Assembly (NCBI GenBank): GCA_021816775.1
Contig: JAKAXA010000024.1
Location: 1-47,639 of the forward strand
DNA: 47,639 nucleotides
Source of the DNA: Pseudomonadota bacterium
GTDB lineage: Bacteria > Pseudomonadota > Gammaproteobacteria > Steroidobacterales > Steroidobacteraceae
Direction of reading: 5' to 3'
Shown: piece after piece, positions 8,905 through 19,799 of the stretch
How the letters are laid out: each line of letters starts with the position of its first letter
Numbering within the stretch: the first letter of the stretch is position 1
Notes under the pieces: generated by a model
Database searches by the model: none
Told to the model about the DNA's origin: nothing
What the model saw: the letters and a program-made list of their open reading frames with translations, nothing else
Position numbers and translations under genes: made by a program

Positions 8905-11655
8905 ATGAGAGTCGCGAAATCTACGTTGATCGGGACCGCCGTCGCGGTGGCGCTGTTCGGGGCGAACGCCCTCGCGCAGCAGAGCACAACGACGCAGGGC
9001 GGTGCCAGCAAAACGCAGGACAGTGCCCCGACATCTCTGAAGGAGATCGTCGTGACGGGTATTCGCTACTCCGTCAAACAGTCGCTCGCGCTGAAGCGTA
9101 TCGCGACGAACATGACGGAAGTGGCCACGGCGACGGATATCGGCAAGCTGCCGGACAAGAACGTGGCCGACGTGCTGATGCGCCTGCCCGGGGTCGACAC
9201 CCAGTCCTCCGCCTTCGGCGAGGGCGGCTTCGGCGAGAACGACCGCGTCAGCCTGCGCGGCTCGCCGGCGAGCTTGACTCTGACCACCATCGACGGCCAC
9301 AGCGTGGCGAGCGCCGACTGGTTCATCGAAGACCAGTACGAGGACGTCGGGCGCAGCGTCAGCTATCAGCTCATGCCTGCGGAAATCGTCAGCAAGACGG
9401 TCGTCAATTTCGGCCAGAGCGCGGACCTGCTCGAGGGCGGTGTCGCCGGTTCGGTCAATATTGAGACCCGCCACCCGCTCGACTTCAAGCCCGGCGTGAC
9501 CGGCTTCGTCAATGCCGGCGCGGCCTATACGACGCTCGCGGCGAAGACCTCCCCGCAGGCCGACGCGATGGTGAGCTGGAACAACGGCACGGTGGGCGTG
9601 CTCGCGCTGGGCTTTTACGAGAAGCGCGAGATCCGCCGCGACGGCCAGGAGTTCCTCGGCTACGCGCAGGTGCCCGCCTCGGTCGCCGTCGGCACGCCGG
9701 CCGCTCCCGGCTGGACGCTGCTCAACCCCAGCCTGCCGAATGCGACGGGCGCCTACTACCCGACGCTCATCGGCGAGGCGCTCTTCACGCAGACCCTCAA
9801 GCGCGAAGGTGGCATGATCGACCTGCAGGCGCGCCCCTCGGACGAGTTGTCGCTCGACCTGACCGGATTCTACTCGGATCTTGAGGCCGCCAACGACAAC
9901 AACAACTTCCTCTACTGGGGGACGCAGCAGTTCGGCTCCGCGAGCTACGTGCCGACGTCCCTGACCATCCAGAACCATTACATCACCGCTGCGGCCTTCC
10001 CCACGAAGGCCGGCGCGCCGCCCTCCGTCGTGTACGACCAGATCTACCGGCCCGGAGCGCAGGCGAAGACCTCCTTCATCAATCTCGACGGCAAATACGC
10101 GCCGAACAGCCGCCTGACCATCGATGGGCAATTGGGCTTCACCTACGCCCTCGGCAACTCGCCGTCGCAGCCGGCCTACGAGTACTTCGGCGGCAACGGC
10201 TCGAGCTACCAGTTCCATGGCGACGGCAACCTGACGACGATCAGCTTCTACAATCTGAGCTCGACGGGCCAGCAGGTGCCCCTGGTCACGAACAACCCGG
10301 CCGGGTATGGCGTCAGCTGGGCGTGGAACGACGTCGTCCACACGATCGACAAGGAAACCTACGGCAAGCTCGATGGCACGCTGCGGGTGGACGATGGCGC
10401 CTTCAGGGCCGTCAAGTTCGGCGCGCGCTTCGCGCACCATGATCGCGAGACGGCATTCAATCAGGATCAGGGTCTGGCCTGCTTCGCCCCCACGTGCCAG
10501 CCCGTCTACAGCGGCGGGGAGTACCCGGGCAACTACCAGTCCGGCATACCGGGCGGCGGACAGTGGGCGGGCAACATCTTCCAGGATTCGGAGGCGGCGA
10601 TCGCAGCGTTCGATACTCCGAGCAATCTCAGCCACGGGCCGTCCCGCTACTACTGGCAGGGATCCTTCAACGTCACGGAGAACGATCTGGCGGGTTACCT
10701 GATGGCCGACGTCGGCGGTGAGCGCTGGAGCGGCAACTTCGGCGTGCGCGTGGTGAATACCCTCGAGGAGGTGACGACCAACATCGGCGGGGGCAGCCAT
10801 CCGCTGACCTTCTCCGCCTTCGGGCCGTTCACCCCGACGGCGATCGACAATCGCTACTTCAACGTCCTGCCGAGCGCGAACTTGAAGTTCGACCTGACGA
10901 AGCGGCTGCTGCTGCGCTTCGCGGCGGCCGAGACCATGTCGCTGCCGGATTACAGCACGCTCGGCGGCGCCGTGATCCTCACCGACACCAACCTCACCGG
11001 CTCGGGCGGCAACCCGAACCTCAAGCCCATCAAGGGCGCCGTCTACAGCTCGGACCTCGAGTATTACTATGGGCCGGAGTCCATGGTCGAGGCGGGGCTG
11101 TTCGACATGGATCTCTCCTCGTACGTCGATTTCGGCAACCGGCAGCAGACCTATCTCAACATGACGCTGACGGGGAACGGTCCGGCGGTGTACTCCTCGT
11201 ACACCATCACCTCGGCGTTCAACGAGCCTGCGCAGATCAAGGGCGCGTTCGCATCGTGGCAGCAGGCGCTGCCCTACGGCTTCGGTGTGAACGCCAACTT
11301 CACGCTCGCCGATGGCACGACGCAGAACGGCGATCCGGTGCAGGGCGACTCGAAGTACACCTGGAACATCGGCGGGTACTACCAGCACGGGCCGGTGAAC
11401 GCGAACCTCGATTACACCTATCGCTCGCACTACTACGTGGCCTCCTACGAGGGCACGCAGGAGTTCGAGGACAACTGGGCCAACCTCGATGCGGCGGTCA
11501 CCTGGAACATCGTGCATAACCTGTCGTTGAACTTCAACGCGCAGAACCTCACCAATGAGAACATCCGCTACTACGCCAACGGCAATCCCGGGGCGCCGTT
11601 TGCGATGTACGACAACGGCCGCACGTACTACCTGACCGCGCAATACAAGTTCTAG
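8905..11655 (+). CDS. TonB-dependent receptor, chito-oligosaccharide uptake
   Basis: A 916-residue outer-membrane receptor. The signal peptide ends at ALA-QQ (residues 24-26). The TonB-box/plug region starts at LKEIVVTGIRYSVKQSLALK and includes DIGKLPDKNVADVLMRLPGV. The barrel ends with the aromatic YYLTAQYKF signal. Plug and barrel resemble the large Xanthomonas-type receptors for carbohydrates. There is no STN signalling domain, unlike the two FecA-type receptors further right. It is first in the rightward GlcNAc operon, just after the operator sites, so chitin fragments are the likely ligand (inference from context). ATG 8905 begins directly at a good signal peptide. Confidence 0.88.
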   Translation: MRVAKSTLIGTAVAVALFGANALAQQSTTTQGGASKTQDSAPTSLKEIVVTGIRYSVKQSLALKRIATNMTEVATATDIGKLPDKNVADVLMRLPGVDTQSSAFGEGGFGENDRVSLRGSPASLTLTTIDGHSVASADWFIEDQYEDVGRSVSYQLMPAEIVSKTVVNFGQSADLLEGGVAGSVNIETRHPLDFKPGVTGFVNAGAAYTTLAAKTSPQADAMVSWNNGTVGVLALGFYEKREIRRDGQEFLGYAQVPASVAVGTPAAPGWTLLNPSLPNATGAYYPTLIGEALFTQTLKREGGMIDLQARPSDELSLDLTGFYSDLEAANDNNNFLYWGTQQFGSASYVPTSLTIQNHYITAAAFPTKAGAPPSVVYDQIYRPGAQAKTSFINLDGKYAPNSRLTIDGQLGFTYALGNSPSQPAYEYFGGNGSSYQFHGDGNLTTISFYNLSSTGQQVPLVTNNPAGYGVSWAWNDVVHTIDKETYGKLDGTLRVDDGAFRAVKFGARFAHHDRETAFNQDQGLACFAPTCQPVYSGGEYPGNYQSGIPGGGQWAGNIFQDSEAAIAAFDTPSNLSHGPSRYYWQGSFNVTENDLAGYLMADVGGERWSGNFGVRVVNTLEEVTTNIGGGSHPLTFSAFGPFTPTAIDNRYFNVLPSANLKFDLTKRLLLRFAAAETMSLPDYSTLGGAVILTDTNLTGSGGNPNLKPIKGAVYSSDLEYYYGPESMVEAGLFDMDLSSYVDFGNRQQTYLNMTLTGNGPAVYSSYTITSAFNEPAQIKGAFASWQQALPYGFGVNANFTLADGTTQNGDPVQGDSKYTWNIGGYYQHGPVNANLDYTYRSHYYVASYEGTQEFEDNWANLDAAVTWNIVHNLSLNFNAQNLTNENIRYYANGNPGAPFAMYDNGRTYYLTAQYKF

Positions 11656-11890
11656 CTCGGGCAGTGGGCTGCAATGGAGGCCGCTGGCCTCTCGCGGGAT
11701 GCCGCCAGGATGGCCGGTCCGTTGCGGCGCCGGGCGCAACGCAGGAGTTCCCCCTGCCTGCGGTGACCCCGGTTCGGCCGCCAGCCGGCGGGGGGGCGGT
11801 GCCGGCTGGCGGCCGTGCCGGCGATCCCCCGAGGCCGCCGGCGCAGCCGCACTCGACAAGCGCGCGGCGATGCGCATCATGGGAATCACG

Positions 11891-13134
11891 ATGAACAAAT
11901 CAGGGCGTGTGCGGATCGCCTGGGCGCCATCCGGGCGGGGGACAGCGGCGTGGCGCGGGCCGGTGCGGGTGGCCTTGGGCGCCGCTCTCGGGGTGCTGCT
12001 GGCGGCGGCGGGACTGGTGAGCGGCGCGCCGGCGCGGGCCGCGGCGGCGCAGATCGTGGCTTACTATGACGGCGGCATGCCGGTCACGCATATCCCGGCG
12101 GATCATCTCAACGCCATCATCTATGCCTTCGAGGAGCCGAACGCCGCTGATGTGTGCGCGCGGCCGAGCGCGGCGCAGACGCGCACCATCGGTGCGCTGC
12201 GGCGGCTGCGGCGGCGACACCCGGGGCTCGCGCTGCTGGTGTCGATCGGCGGCTGGGACCGCGCACCCGAGTACTCGGACCTGGCGCTCACGGCCGCCTC
12301 GCGGGCCAAGTTCGCCCGCAGCTGCGTGCGGCTGCTGATCGCGCAGGACCATTTCGACGGCATCGATCTGGACTGGGAGTTCCCGGTGCACGGCGGCATG
12401 AGCCGCTCGCGCCCCCAGGACCGGTGGGATGCCACCGCACTGGTGCGGGAGCTGCGCCGGCGGCTCGATGCGCTCAGCCGCAGGACGCACCGGCACTATC
12501 TGCTCACCGTGGCGACGCCCGCGGGCACGTGGCAGGAGGGCGGCGCCTACTCGGTGAGCGACAGCTACGATCTGGCAGCTCTCGTGCCGTACGTAGACTG
12601 GCTGAATGTCATGACCTATGACATGAACACCATGTTCAGTCCCTACAGCGGCTTCAATACCCCGCTCACGGCCGATGCGCGCGATCCGGCGCCCGAGCCG
12701 CAGCGCTCGCGCGACAACCTCGCCGGCGCGGTGCGCTATTACGAGGGGCACGGGGTGCCGGCGAGCAAGATCCTGTTGGGGGTGGCGTTCTACGGGCGCG
12801 GCTTCACGGGGGTGGGCGCCCGCAACGCGGGGCTGTACTCGAAGTACACCGGCGTCTACCCGGAGACGCCCTGGAAGACCATCGAGTCGCGCATGCTCAC
12901 GAGCCCGCAGTGGGTGCGCCGCTGGAGCGCCACGGCCGAGGCGCCGTGGCTGTACAACGCGCGGCGGCATATCTTCTTCACCTACGATGATCCGCAGTCG
13001 CTCTCCATCAAGGCGGCCTTTGTGCGCCAGGAGCATCTGCGCGGGGTGATGATCTGGGTGCTGGGGGAAGATGACGCGCGCAATTCGCTGCTGCGGGCGC
13101 TGGTGTGGGGGCTGCGCGCCGGGAATGGCGCGCC

Positions 13135-13138
<4 letters not shown>
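11891..13138 (+). CDS. GH18 chitinase, exported
   Basis: A 415-residue glycoside hydrolase family 18 enzyme with a long signal peptide ending near ARAAAA. The catalytic motif DGIDLDWEF is complete with the acid Glu at about residue 163. SIGGW and the Tyr-containing NVMTYDMN strand are also present, and the fold closes with GVMIWVLGEDD. No chitin-binding module is present. It would cut chitin in the periplasm or outside to feed the receptor and PTS. ATG 11891 is preferred; an ATG at 11870 in the same frame would lengthen the signal peptide. It overlaps the PTS fusion by 4 bp (ATGA). The 235 bases before it hold nothing recognisable. Confidence 0.92.
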
Positions 13139-15678
<2,540 letters not shown>

Positions 15679-15702
15679 ACCGAACGTGACAGGAACCCTC
15701 CC

Positions 15703-17493
15703 ATGAAACAGCTGCTCACTCCGCTGCAGAAGCTTGGCGGCGCGCTGATGCTGCCGATCGCGGTCCTGCCGGCCGCGGCCCTGCTGCTGCGTCTCGGCCA
15801 GCCGGACCTGCTCAATATTCCGGTGATGGCCGCAGCCGGGCAGGCGATCTTCACCAACCTGGGGCTGCTGTTTGCCGTCGGCGTGGCCGTCGGTCTTGCG
15901 CGCGACAACCACGGGGCGGCGGGCCTGGCGGCCGTCGTGGGCTACCTCGTGATCATCAAGGGGGCGGCCGTGTTCGTCGCGGCGCCGCCCGGCGTGCTGG
16001 CGGGGGTGCCAGCGCACGCCCGCGCCCTCGTGCTCGAGGCGTTCAAGCGCAAGCAGCTCACCGAGCTCACCGTGCCGGTGGGCATCATTTCAGGGCTGAT
16101 GGGCGGAGCGCTCTACAACCGTTTTCACACCTTCACGCTGCCGAGCTATCTGGCGTTCTTCGGTGGCCGGCGTTTCGTGCCGATCGTCACCGGTTTTGCG
16201 GCGCTGCCGCTCGCGATCCTCCTCGGCGTGGAGCTGATGCACATCGAGAGCGGCATGGACACCTTGAGCCGCGTGGTGCTGGCGGCAGGGCCGTGGGGGC
16301 TGTTCGTCTACGGCGTGCTCAACCGGCTGCTGATCATCACCGGGCTGCACAACATCCTCAACAGCTTCGCCTGGTTCATGGTCGGTCACTACCACGGCGT
16401 CACCGGGGACATGAACCGCTTCTTCGCCGGTGATCCGCGTGCCGGGACGTTCATGGCCGGGTTCTTTCCGGTGATGATGTTCGGTCTGCCGGCAGCGTGC
16501 CTGGCGATGTATCACACGGCGCGGCCCGAGCAGCGCGCGGCCGTCGCCGGCCTGCTCGTGTCCATCGCACTCACCTCGTTTCTTACCGGAGTGACCGAGC
16601 CGGTCGAGTTCACGTTCATGTTTCTCGCTCCGGGACTGTACCTGCTGCACGCGCTGCTCACGGGGCTGGCCTTCATCATCATGAACGCCCTCGACGTGCG
16701 CCTCGGGTTCGGCTTCTCGGCCGGGCTGTTCGATTACATCCTCAACTTCCAGTACGCCACCCATCCTTTGCTGCTGCTGCCGATCGGGGCAGTGTACTTC
16801 GCCCTGTATTACGGGATCTTCCGCTTCGCCATCGTCAGGTTCGACCTGAAGACCCCGGGCCGGGAAGCGCAAGGGCAACCGGTCGTGGGCAAAGCAGCCG
16901 CCGCGCCCGCCGGTGGGCGGGCGCTCGCATACATTGCGGCGCTCGGCGGCGCGGCGAATCTCGAGTCCGTGAATGCATGCACGACGCGGCTACGCTTGAC
17001 GGTCCGCGCTCAGGATGCGGTCAACGCCGATGCCTTGAAGGCCCTAGGCGCTGTGGGCCTGGTGCGTCCATCGGCCGCAGCGCTGCAGGTCGTGATCGGA
17101 CCGCTGGCCGAGCAGATCGCAGGAGAGATGCGTGACGCGCTGGAGCAGATGCCATGCGGCCCTGCCGCTCGAGCGAGCGCGGTAAGCGCATCGACGAGCG
17201 AGGACCCGTCGGTTGCGGCGGCGCCGGTTCCTGCGCTCGCTCGCGCGCTGATTGACCGGCTGCTCGCGGCGATCGGCGGCCCGCAGAATGTGCGCGAAGT
17301 TACCCCGGTATCGTCGCGACTGCGCATTGCCGTTGTCGATGCGAGCCAGGTTGACACCGAGGCCTTGCGGCGCCTGGGCCTGCGCGGCAGCGCGCTCGTC
17401 GCCCCCAATTGCCTTCATGTCATCGTCGGGCCTGCCGCATCGGCGATCTGCACGGCACTTCGCGAGTTCCTGGCGCCGGCGGCGCCGAACTGA
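15703..17493 (+). CDS. nagE: PTS N-acetylglucosamine permease, IICB plus degenerate IIB
   Basis: A 596-residue inner-membrane permease. The IIC domain (about residues 1-375) has many hydrophobic segments and the GVTEPVEF signature of GlcNAc/glucose permeases. A IIB domain follows with phospho-Cys426 in NACTTRLRL. A second IIB-like copy occupies residues about 505-595, but the Cys position is Val536 (PVSSRLRI), so it cannot be phosphorylated there. Phosphate would come from the upstream IIA-HPr-EI fusion and the product is cytoplasmic GlcNAc-6-P, the NagA substrate. Nothing is truncated. Confidence 0.93.
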   Translation: MKQLLTPLQKLGGALMLPIAVLPAAALLLRLGQPDLLNIPVMAAAGQAIFTNLGLLFAVGVAVGLARDNHGAAGLAAVVGYLVIIKGAAVFVAAPPGVLAGVPAHARALVLEAFKRKQLTELTVPVGIISGLMGGALYNRFHTFTLPSYLAFFGGRRFVPIVTGFAALPLAILLGVELMHIESGMDTLSRVVLAAGPWGLFVYGVLNRLLIITGLHNILNSFAWFMVGHYHGVTGDMNRFFAGDPRAGTFMAGFFPVMMFGLPAACLAMYHTARPEQRAAVAGLLVSIALTSFLTGVTEPVEFTFMFLAPGLYLLHALLTGLAFIIMNALDVRLGFGFSAGLFDYILNFQYATHPLLLLPIGAVYFALYYGIFRFAIVRFDLKTPGREAQGQPVVGKAAAAPAGGRALAYIAALGGAANLESVNACTTRLRLTVRAQDAVNADALKALGAVGLVRPSAAALQVVIGPLAEQIAGEMRDALEQMPCGPAARASAVSASTSEDPSVAAAPVPALARALIDRLLAAIGGPQNVREVTPVSSRLRIAVVDASQVDTEALRRLGLRGSALVAPNCLHVIVGPAASAICTALREFLAPAAPN

Positions 17494-17971
17494 CTTCATT
17501 GATGCGGCGCCGTGATCCGTTGCCGGGACGAGAGTCCCGGTGCAATGTGGCGGCACCCGGTGACCAGCGTTTCGACGTCTCCCCCGACGTCAATTCCCTC
17601 ACGCCCGGAATCTGTCCGCTCGCGTTCCGCTGACGGGACGGCATCCGCGATGCTGTTGCGGACGTGCATCAAGCTCACGACCCGGTGAGTCAAAAGCAAA
17701 CTGCACGAAACGAAAAGGTTGCCGCGCCCGTTCGCTTGAGTACTATAGTCTACAATGCAACGTATAGTTGACGCGGGTGTAGCAGGGAACCAACACGCAT
17801 CCGGATGCAGACTCCAGGCGATATTCGATAGTGCATGCGGGTTCAGGCTTGCCGTTGGCAACGCGGGTGGGGGTGGGGAATCGTGATAGAGATCAAAGTC
17901 GGCTCTGGACCCGGACGGGGCGTATTTCCCCTTCCTATCTTTCGAGCGTTTCTCTTCTGCGCGGTTCAATC
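17494..17971. other. Intergenic gap, nagE to ECF sigma gene
   Basis: About 480 bases without a gene. A hairpin CCGGGAC-GAGA-GTCCCGG sits at 17523-17540, 29 bases after nagE, with no T-tract; it may stabilise the transcript end. TATAGT at 17744 and TACAAT at 17751, with a poor -35 TTGCCG at 17719 (19-bp spacer), form a weak candidate promoter for the sigma gene. Base composition becomes less GC-rich from here on. Confidence 0.35.
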
Positions 17972-18574
17972 GTGAATGTGCGGAGCATTGACGCGCCGCT
18001 TCGCGCAACTGGAGCAGGTGACGGTCCGGTAGGCGTCGGTTGCCCCGCGGATCGCGAAAGGCGCGCCCAGGCATTGGCGGAGGTCGCGCGCGAGCACCAT
18101 GCGCCTTTGCTGCGCTTCTTGACGCAGCGAACTGGGTCGGTCGAGGACGCCAAGGAAATCGCTCAGGATGCCTATGTCAGAGTGCTCGCCGTCAAACGTG
18201 AGGATTCGATTGCGTCGCTGGCCAACTATCTTTGGCGCAGCGCGCTCAATCTCATGACGGATCACGGCCGGCGGCGGTTGGTCCGTGAGCGGTTCGCCCA
18301 GGTCGTGCAGGCCGAGGCGGAGCAGGTGGCACCCTCGACTGAGACGGTGGTCGATGCGCGCCAGCGGTTGGAGCTGATCGAGCGGGCGGTCGCGCAGTTG
18401 ACGCCGCGGTGTATGGATGCCTTTCTTCTGCGGGTCGTGCAGGGCCGGCCGTTTGATGAGGTGGGTCGGGTGATGGGAATCAGCGGCAGAATGGCCAAGA
18501 TCTACGTGGCGCGGGCGCTGGCGTCCCTGCATGCCACATTGGAGGAGGCGGATTCGCAGGGCGACGGGCTGTGA
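17972..18574 (+). CDS. ECF sigma factor, FecI-like (lasso locus 1)
   Basis: About 200 residues. Region 2 is at residues about 40-105 (LLRFLTQRTGSVEDAKEIAQDAY) and region 4 at about 135-185 (RCMDAFLLRVVQGRPFDEVG, then a recognition helix). FecI-type factors recruit RNA polymerase to a receptor-gene promoter when FecR relays ligand binding. GTG 17972 is chosen since earlier in-frame codons lie outside the conserved fold; exact start uncertain. It overlaps fecR by 4 bp (GTGA). Together with FecR and the STN-containing receptor it forms a cell-surface signalling set, as in isopeptidase-type lasso loci. Confidence 0.87.
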   Translation: MNVRSIDAPLRATGAGDGPVGVGCPADRERRAQALAEVAREHHAPLLRFLTQRTGSVEDAKEIAQDAYVRVLAVKREDSIASLANYLWRSALNLMTDHGRRRLVRERFAQVVQAEAEQVAPSTETVVDARQRLELIERAVAQLTPRCMDAFLLRVVQGRPFDEVGRVMGISGRMAKIYVARALASLHATLEEADSQGDGL

Positions 18575-19662
18575 GCGCCTCGCGCCCTGCGGTCGAAGAG
18601 GACGAGCACCGCTGGGTCGAGGCCGTCGAATGGCACACGTTGCGCTGCAGCAGAGCGGGCCTTACACCGGCACAGCACGCGGCCTGGCGGCTTTGGTGGG
18701 CGGACCCCGAGAATCGGCGGGTCTATGCCGCCTGCGCAAGACTGCACGTGCACGCGCAGCTGTTGAAATCCGCCGGCCCGCTCGCGGGGAGGAGAACCGC
18801 ACGCGGATACGACAGGCTCACCGGCGCGCCTGAGCGAACGCCGCGCCGCATCCTCATCGGCGGGGCAGTGCTGGCTCTGTGGCTCGGGTGGGTAATGCTT
18901 GCCAGTCCGCCGGCGGGGCGCGCGCTCGCTCCTCGTCAACAGCAGTCCGAGCTGGCCACGGCGAGGACGGTCTACCGGACTCGCTCGGGACAGATGCGGC
19001 GCATCGTCTTGAGCGATGGTTCCACAGTGATCCTCGGTGCCGAAACGGCCCTGAGCGTGTCACTGACACCGCAGCGTCGTGCGGTCCGCCTCGAGCGCGG
19101 CGAAGCGTGGTTCCGCGTCGTCCACCGCAGCCACTGGCCCTTCGTCGTCGCTGCGGGAGACGGTACCATCACGGATCTGGGTACTGCGTTCGTCGTTGAC
19201 CGTGAATCGGGCCGGGTCGAAGTCACCGTCACGCAGGGCCGAGTAGAAGTCGCGCTCGCGACGTCCAGCGCCATGCCGCAATGGAAGCGCTTGCAGCGGG
19301 TTCCGATTCGGCTGCACCGCGGCGAACGCTTCAGCTACGGAAGGAACGCGGACAGGGTCGTCAGAACCGTCAGCCCTCGCGTCGCCCTCGCATGGACCAG
19401 GGGTGAATTGGCCTTCGCGGACGAGCGGCTGCGGGATGTCATTGCGAATATAGACCGATATGCACAGCGTCCTATTGAAGTCTCTCCCGCGGCAGGCCGA
19501 TTGCGTTTGACGACACTGGTGATGAGTCGGCGCATCTCCGCCTGGCTGCGCGCATTGGGGCGAGTATTGCCGATCACCGTCAAACGCGGTAACGAGGCGA
19601 TATGCATCCGACTGCGTGCGACTCAGACAACGCGTCTCAATAACAGCTGCCGCGGACGCTGA
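18571..19662 (+). CDS. FecR-like anti-sigma/sensor (lasso locus 1)
   Basis: A 363-residue single-pass inner-membrane protein. The cytoplasmic DUF4880-like N-terminus (VEAVEWHTLRCSRAGLTPAQ, WRLWWADPENRRVYA) binds the sigma factor. A hydrophobic helix lies at residues about 92-112 (ILIGGAVLALWLGWVMLA). The periplasmic FecR domain (VLSDGSTVILGAETALSVSL, LERGEAWFRVVHRSHWPFVV) meets the receptor STN domain. It starts with GTG overlapping the sigma gene. The 137 bases after it, before the receptor, hold no recognisable gene. Confidence 0.9.
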   Translation: MSASRPAVEEDEHRWVEAVEWHTLRCSRAGLTPAQHAAWRLWWADPENRRVYAACARLHVHAQLLKSAGPLAGRRTARGYDRLTGAPERTPRRILIGGAVLALWLGWVMLASPPAGRALAPRQQQSELATARTVYRTRSGQMRRIVLSDGSTVILGAETALSVSLTPQRRAVRLERGEAWFRVVHRSHWPFVVAAGDGTITDLGTAFVVDRESGRVEVTVTQGRVEVALATSSAMPQWKRLQRVPIRLHRGERFSYGRNADRVVRTVSPRVALAWTRGELAFADERLRDVIANIDRYAQRPIEVSPAAGRLRLTTLVMSRRISAWLRALGRVLPITVKRGNEAICIRLRATQTTRLNNSCRGR

Positions 19663-19799
19663 AGAATACGTCGCGGACGACGTCCGTGCGATATCTGCGG
19701 TCCAAGTGACGAAGCGTTAGAAACACGGCCGCCCGATTCCCTTCCGGTTCCTCCACCCGTCTCTACCCCCAAGACATCAACGAGCCGGGGGGCTTCATC

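Noticed and set aside
8884-11898. Very long open frame on the minus strand (about 1,000 codons) opposite the TonB receptor
   Set aside because: It is the antisense of a well-supported receptor gene; its translation is Arg/Val/Gly-rich without domains and is an effect of high GC.
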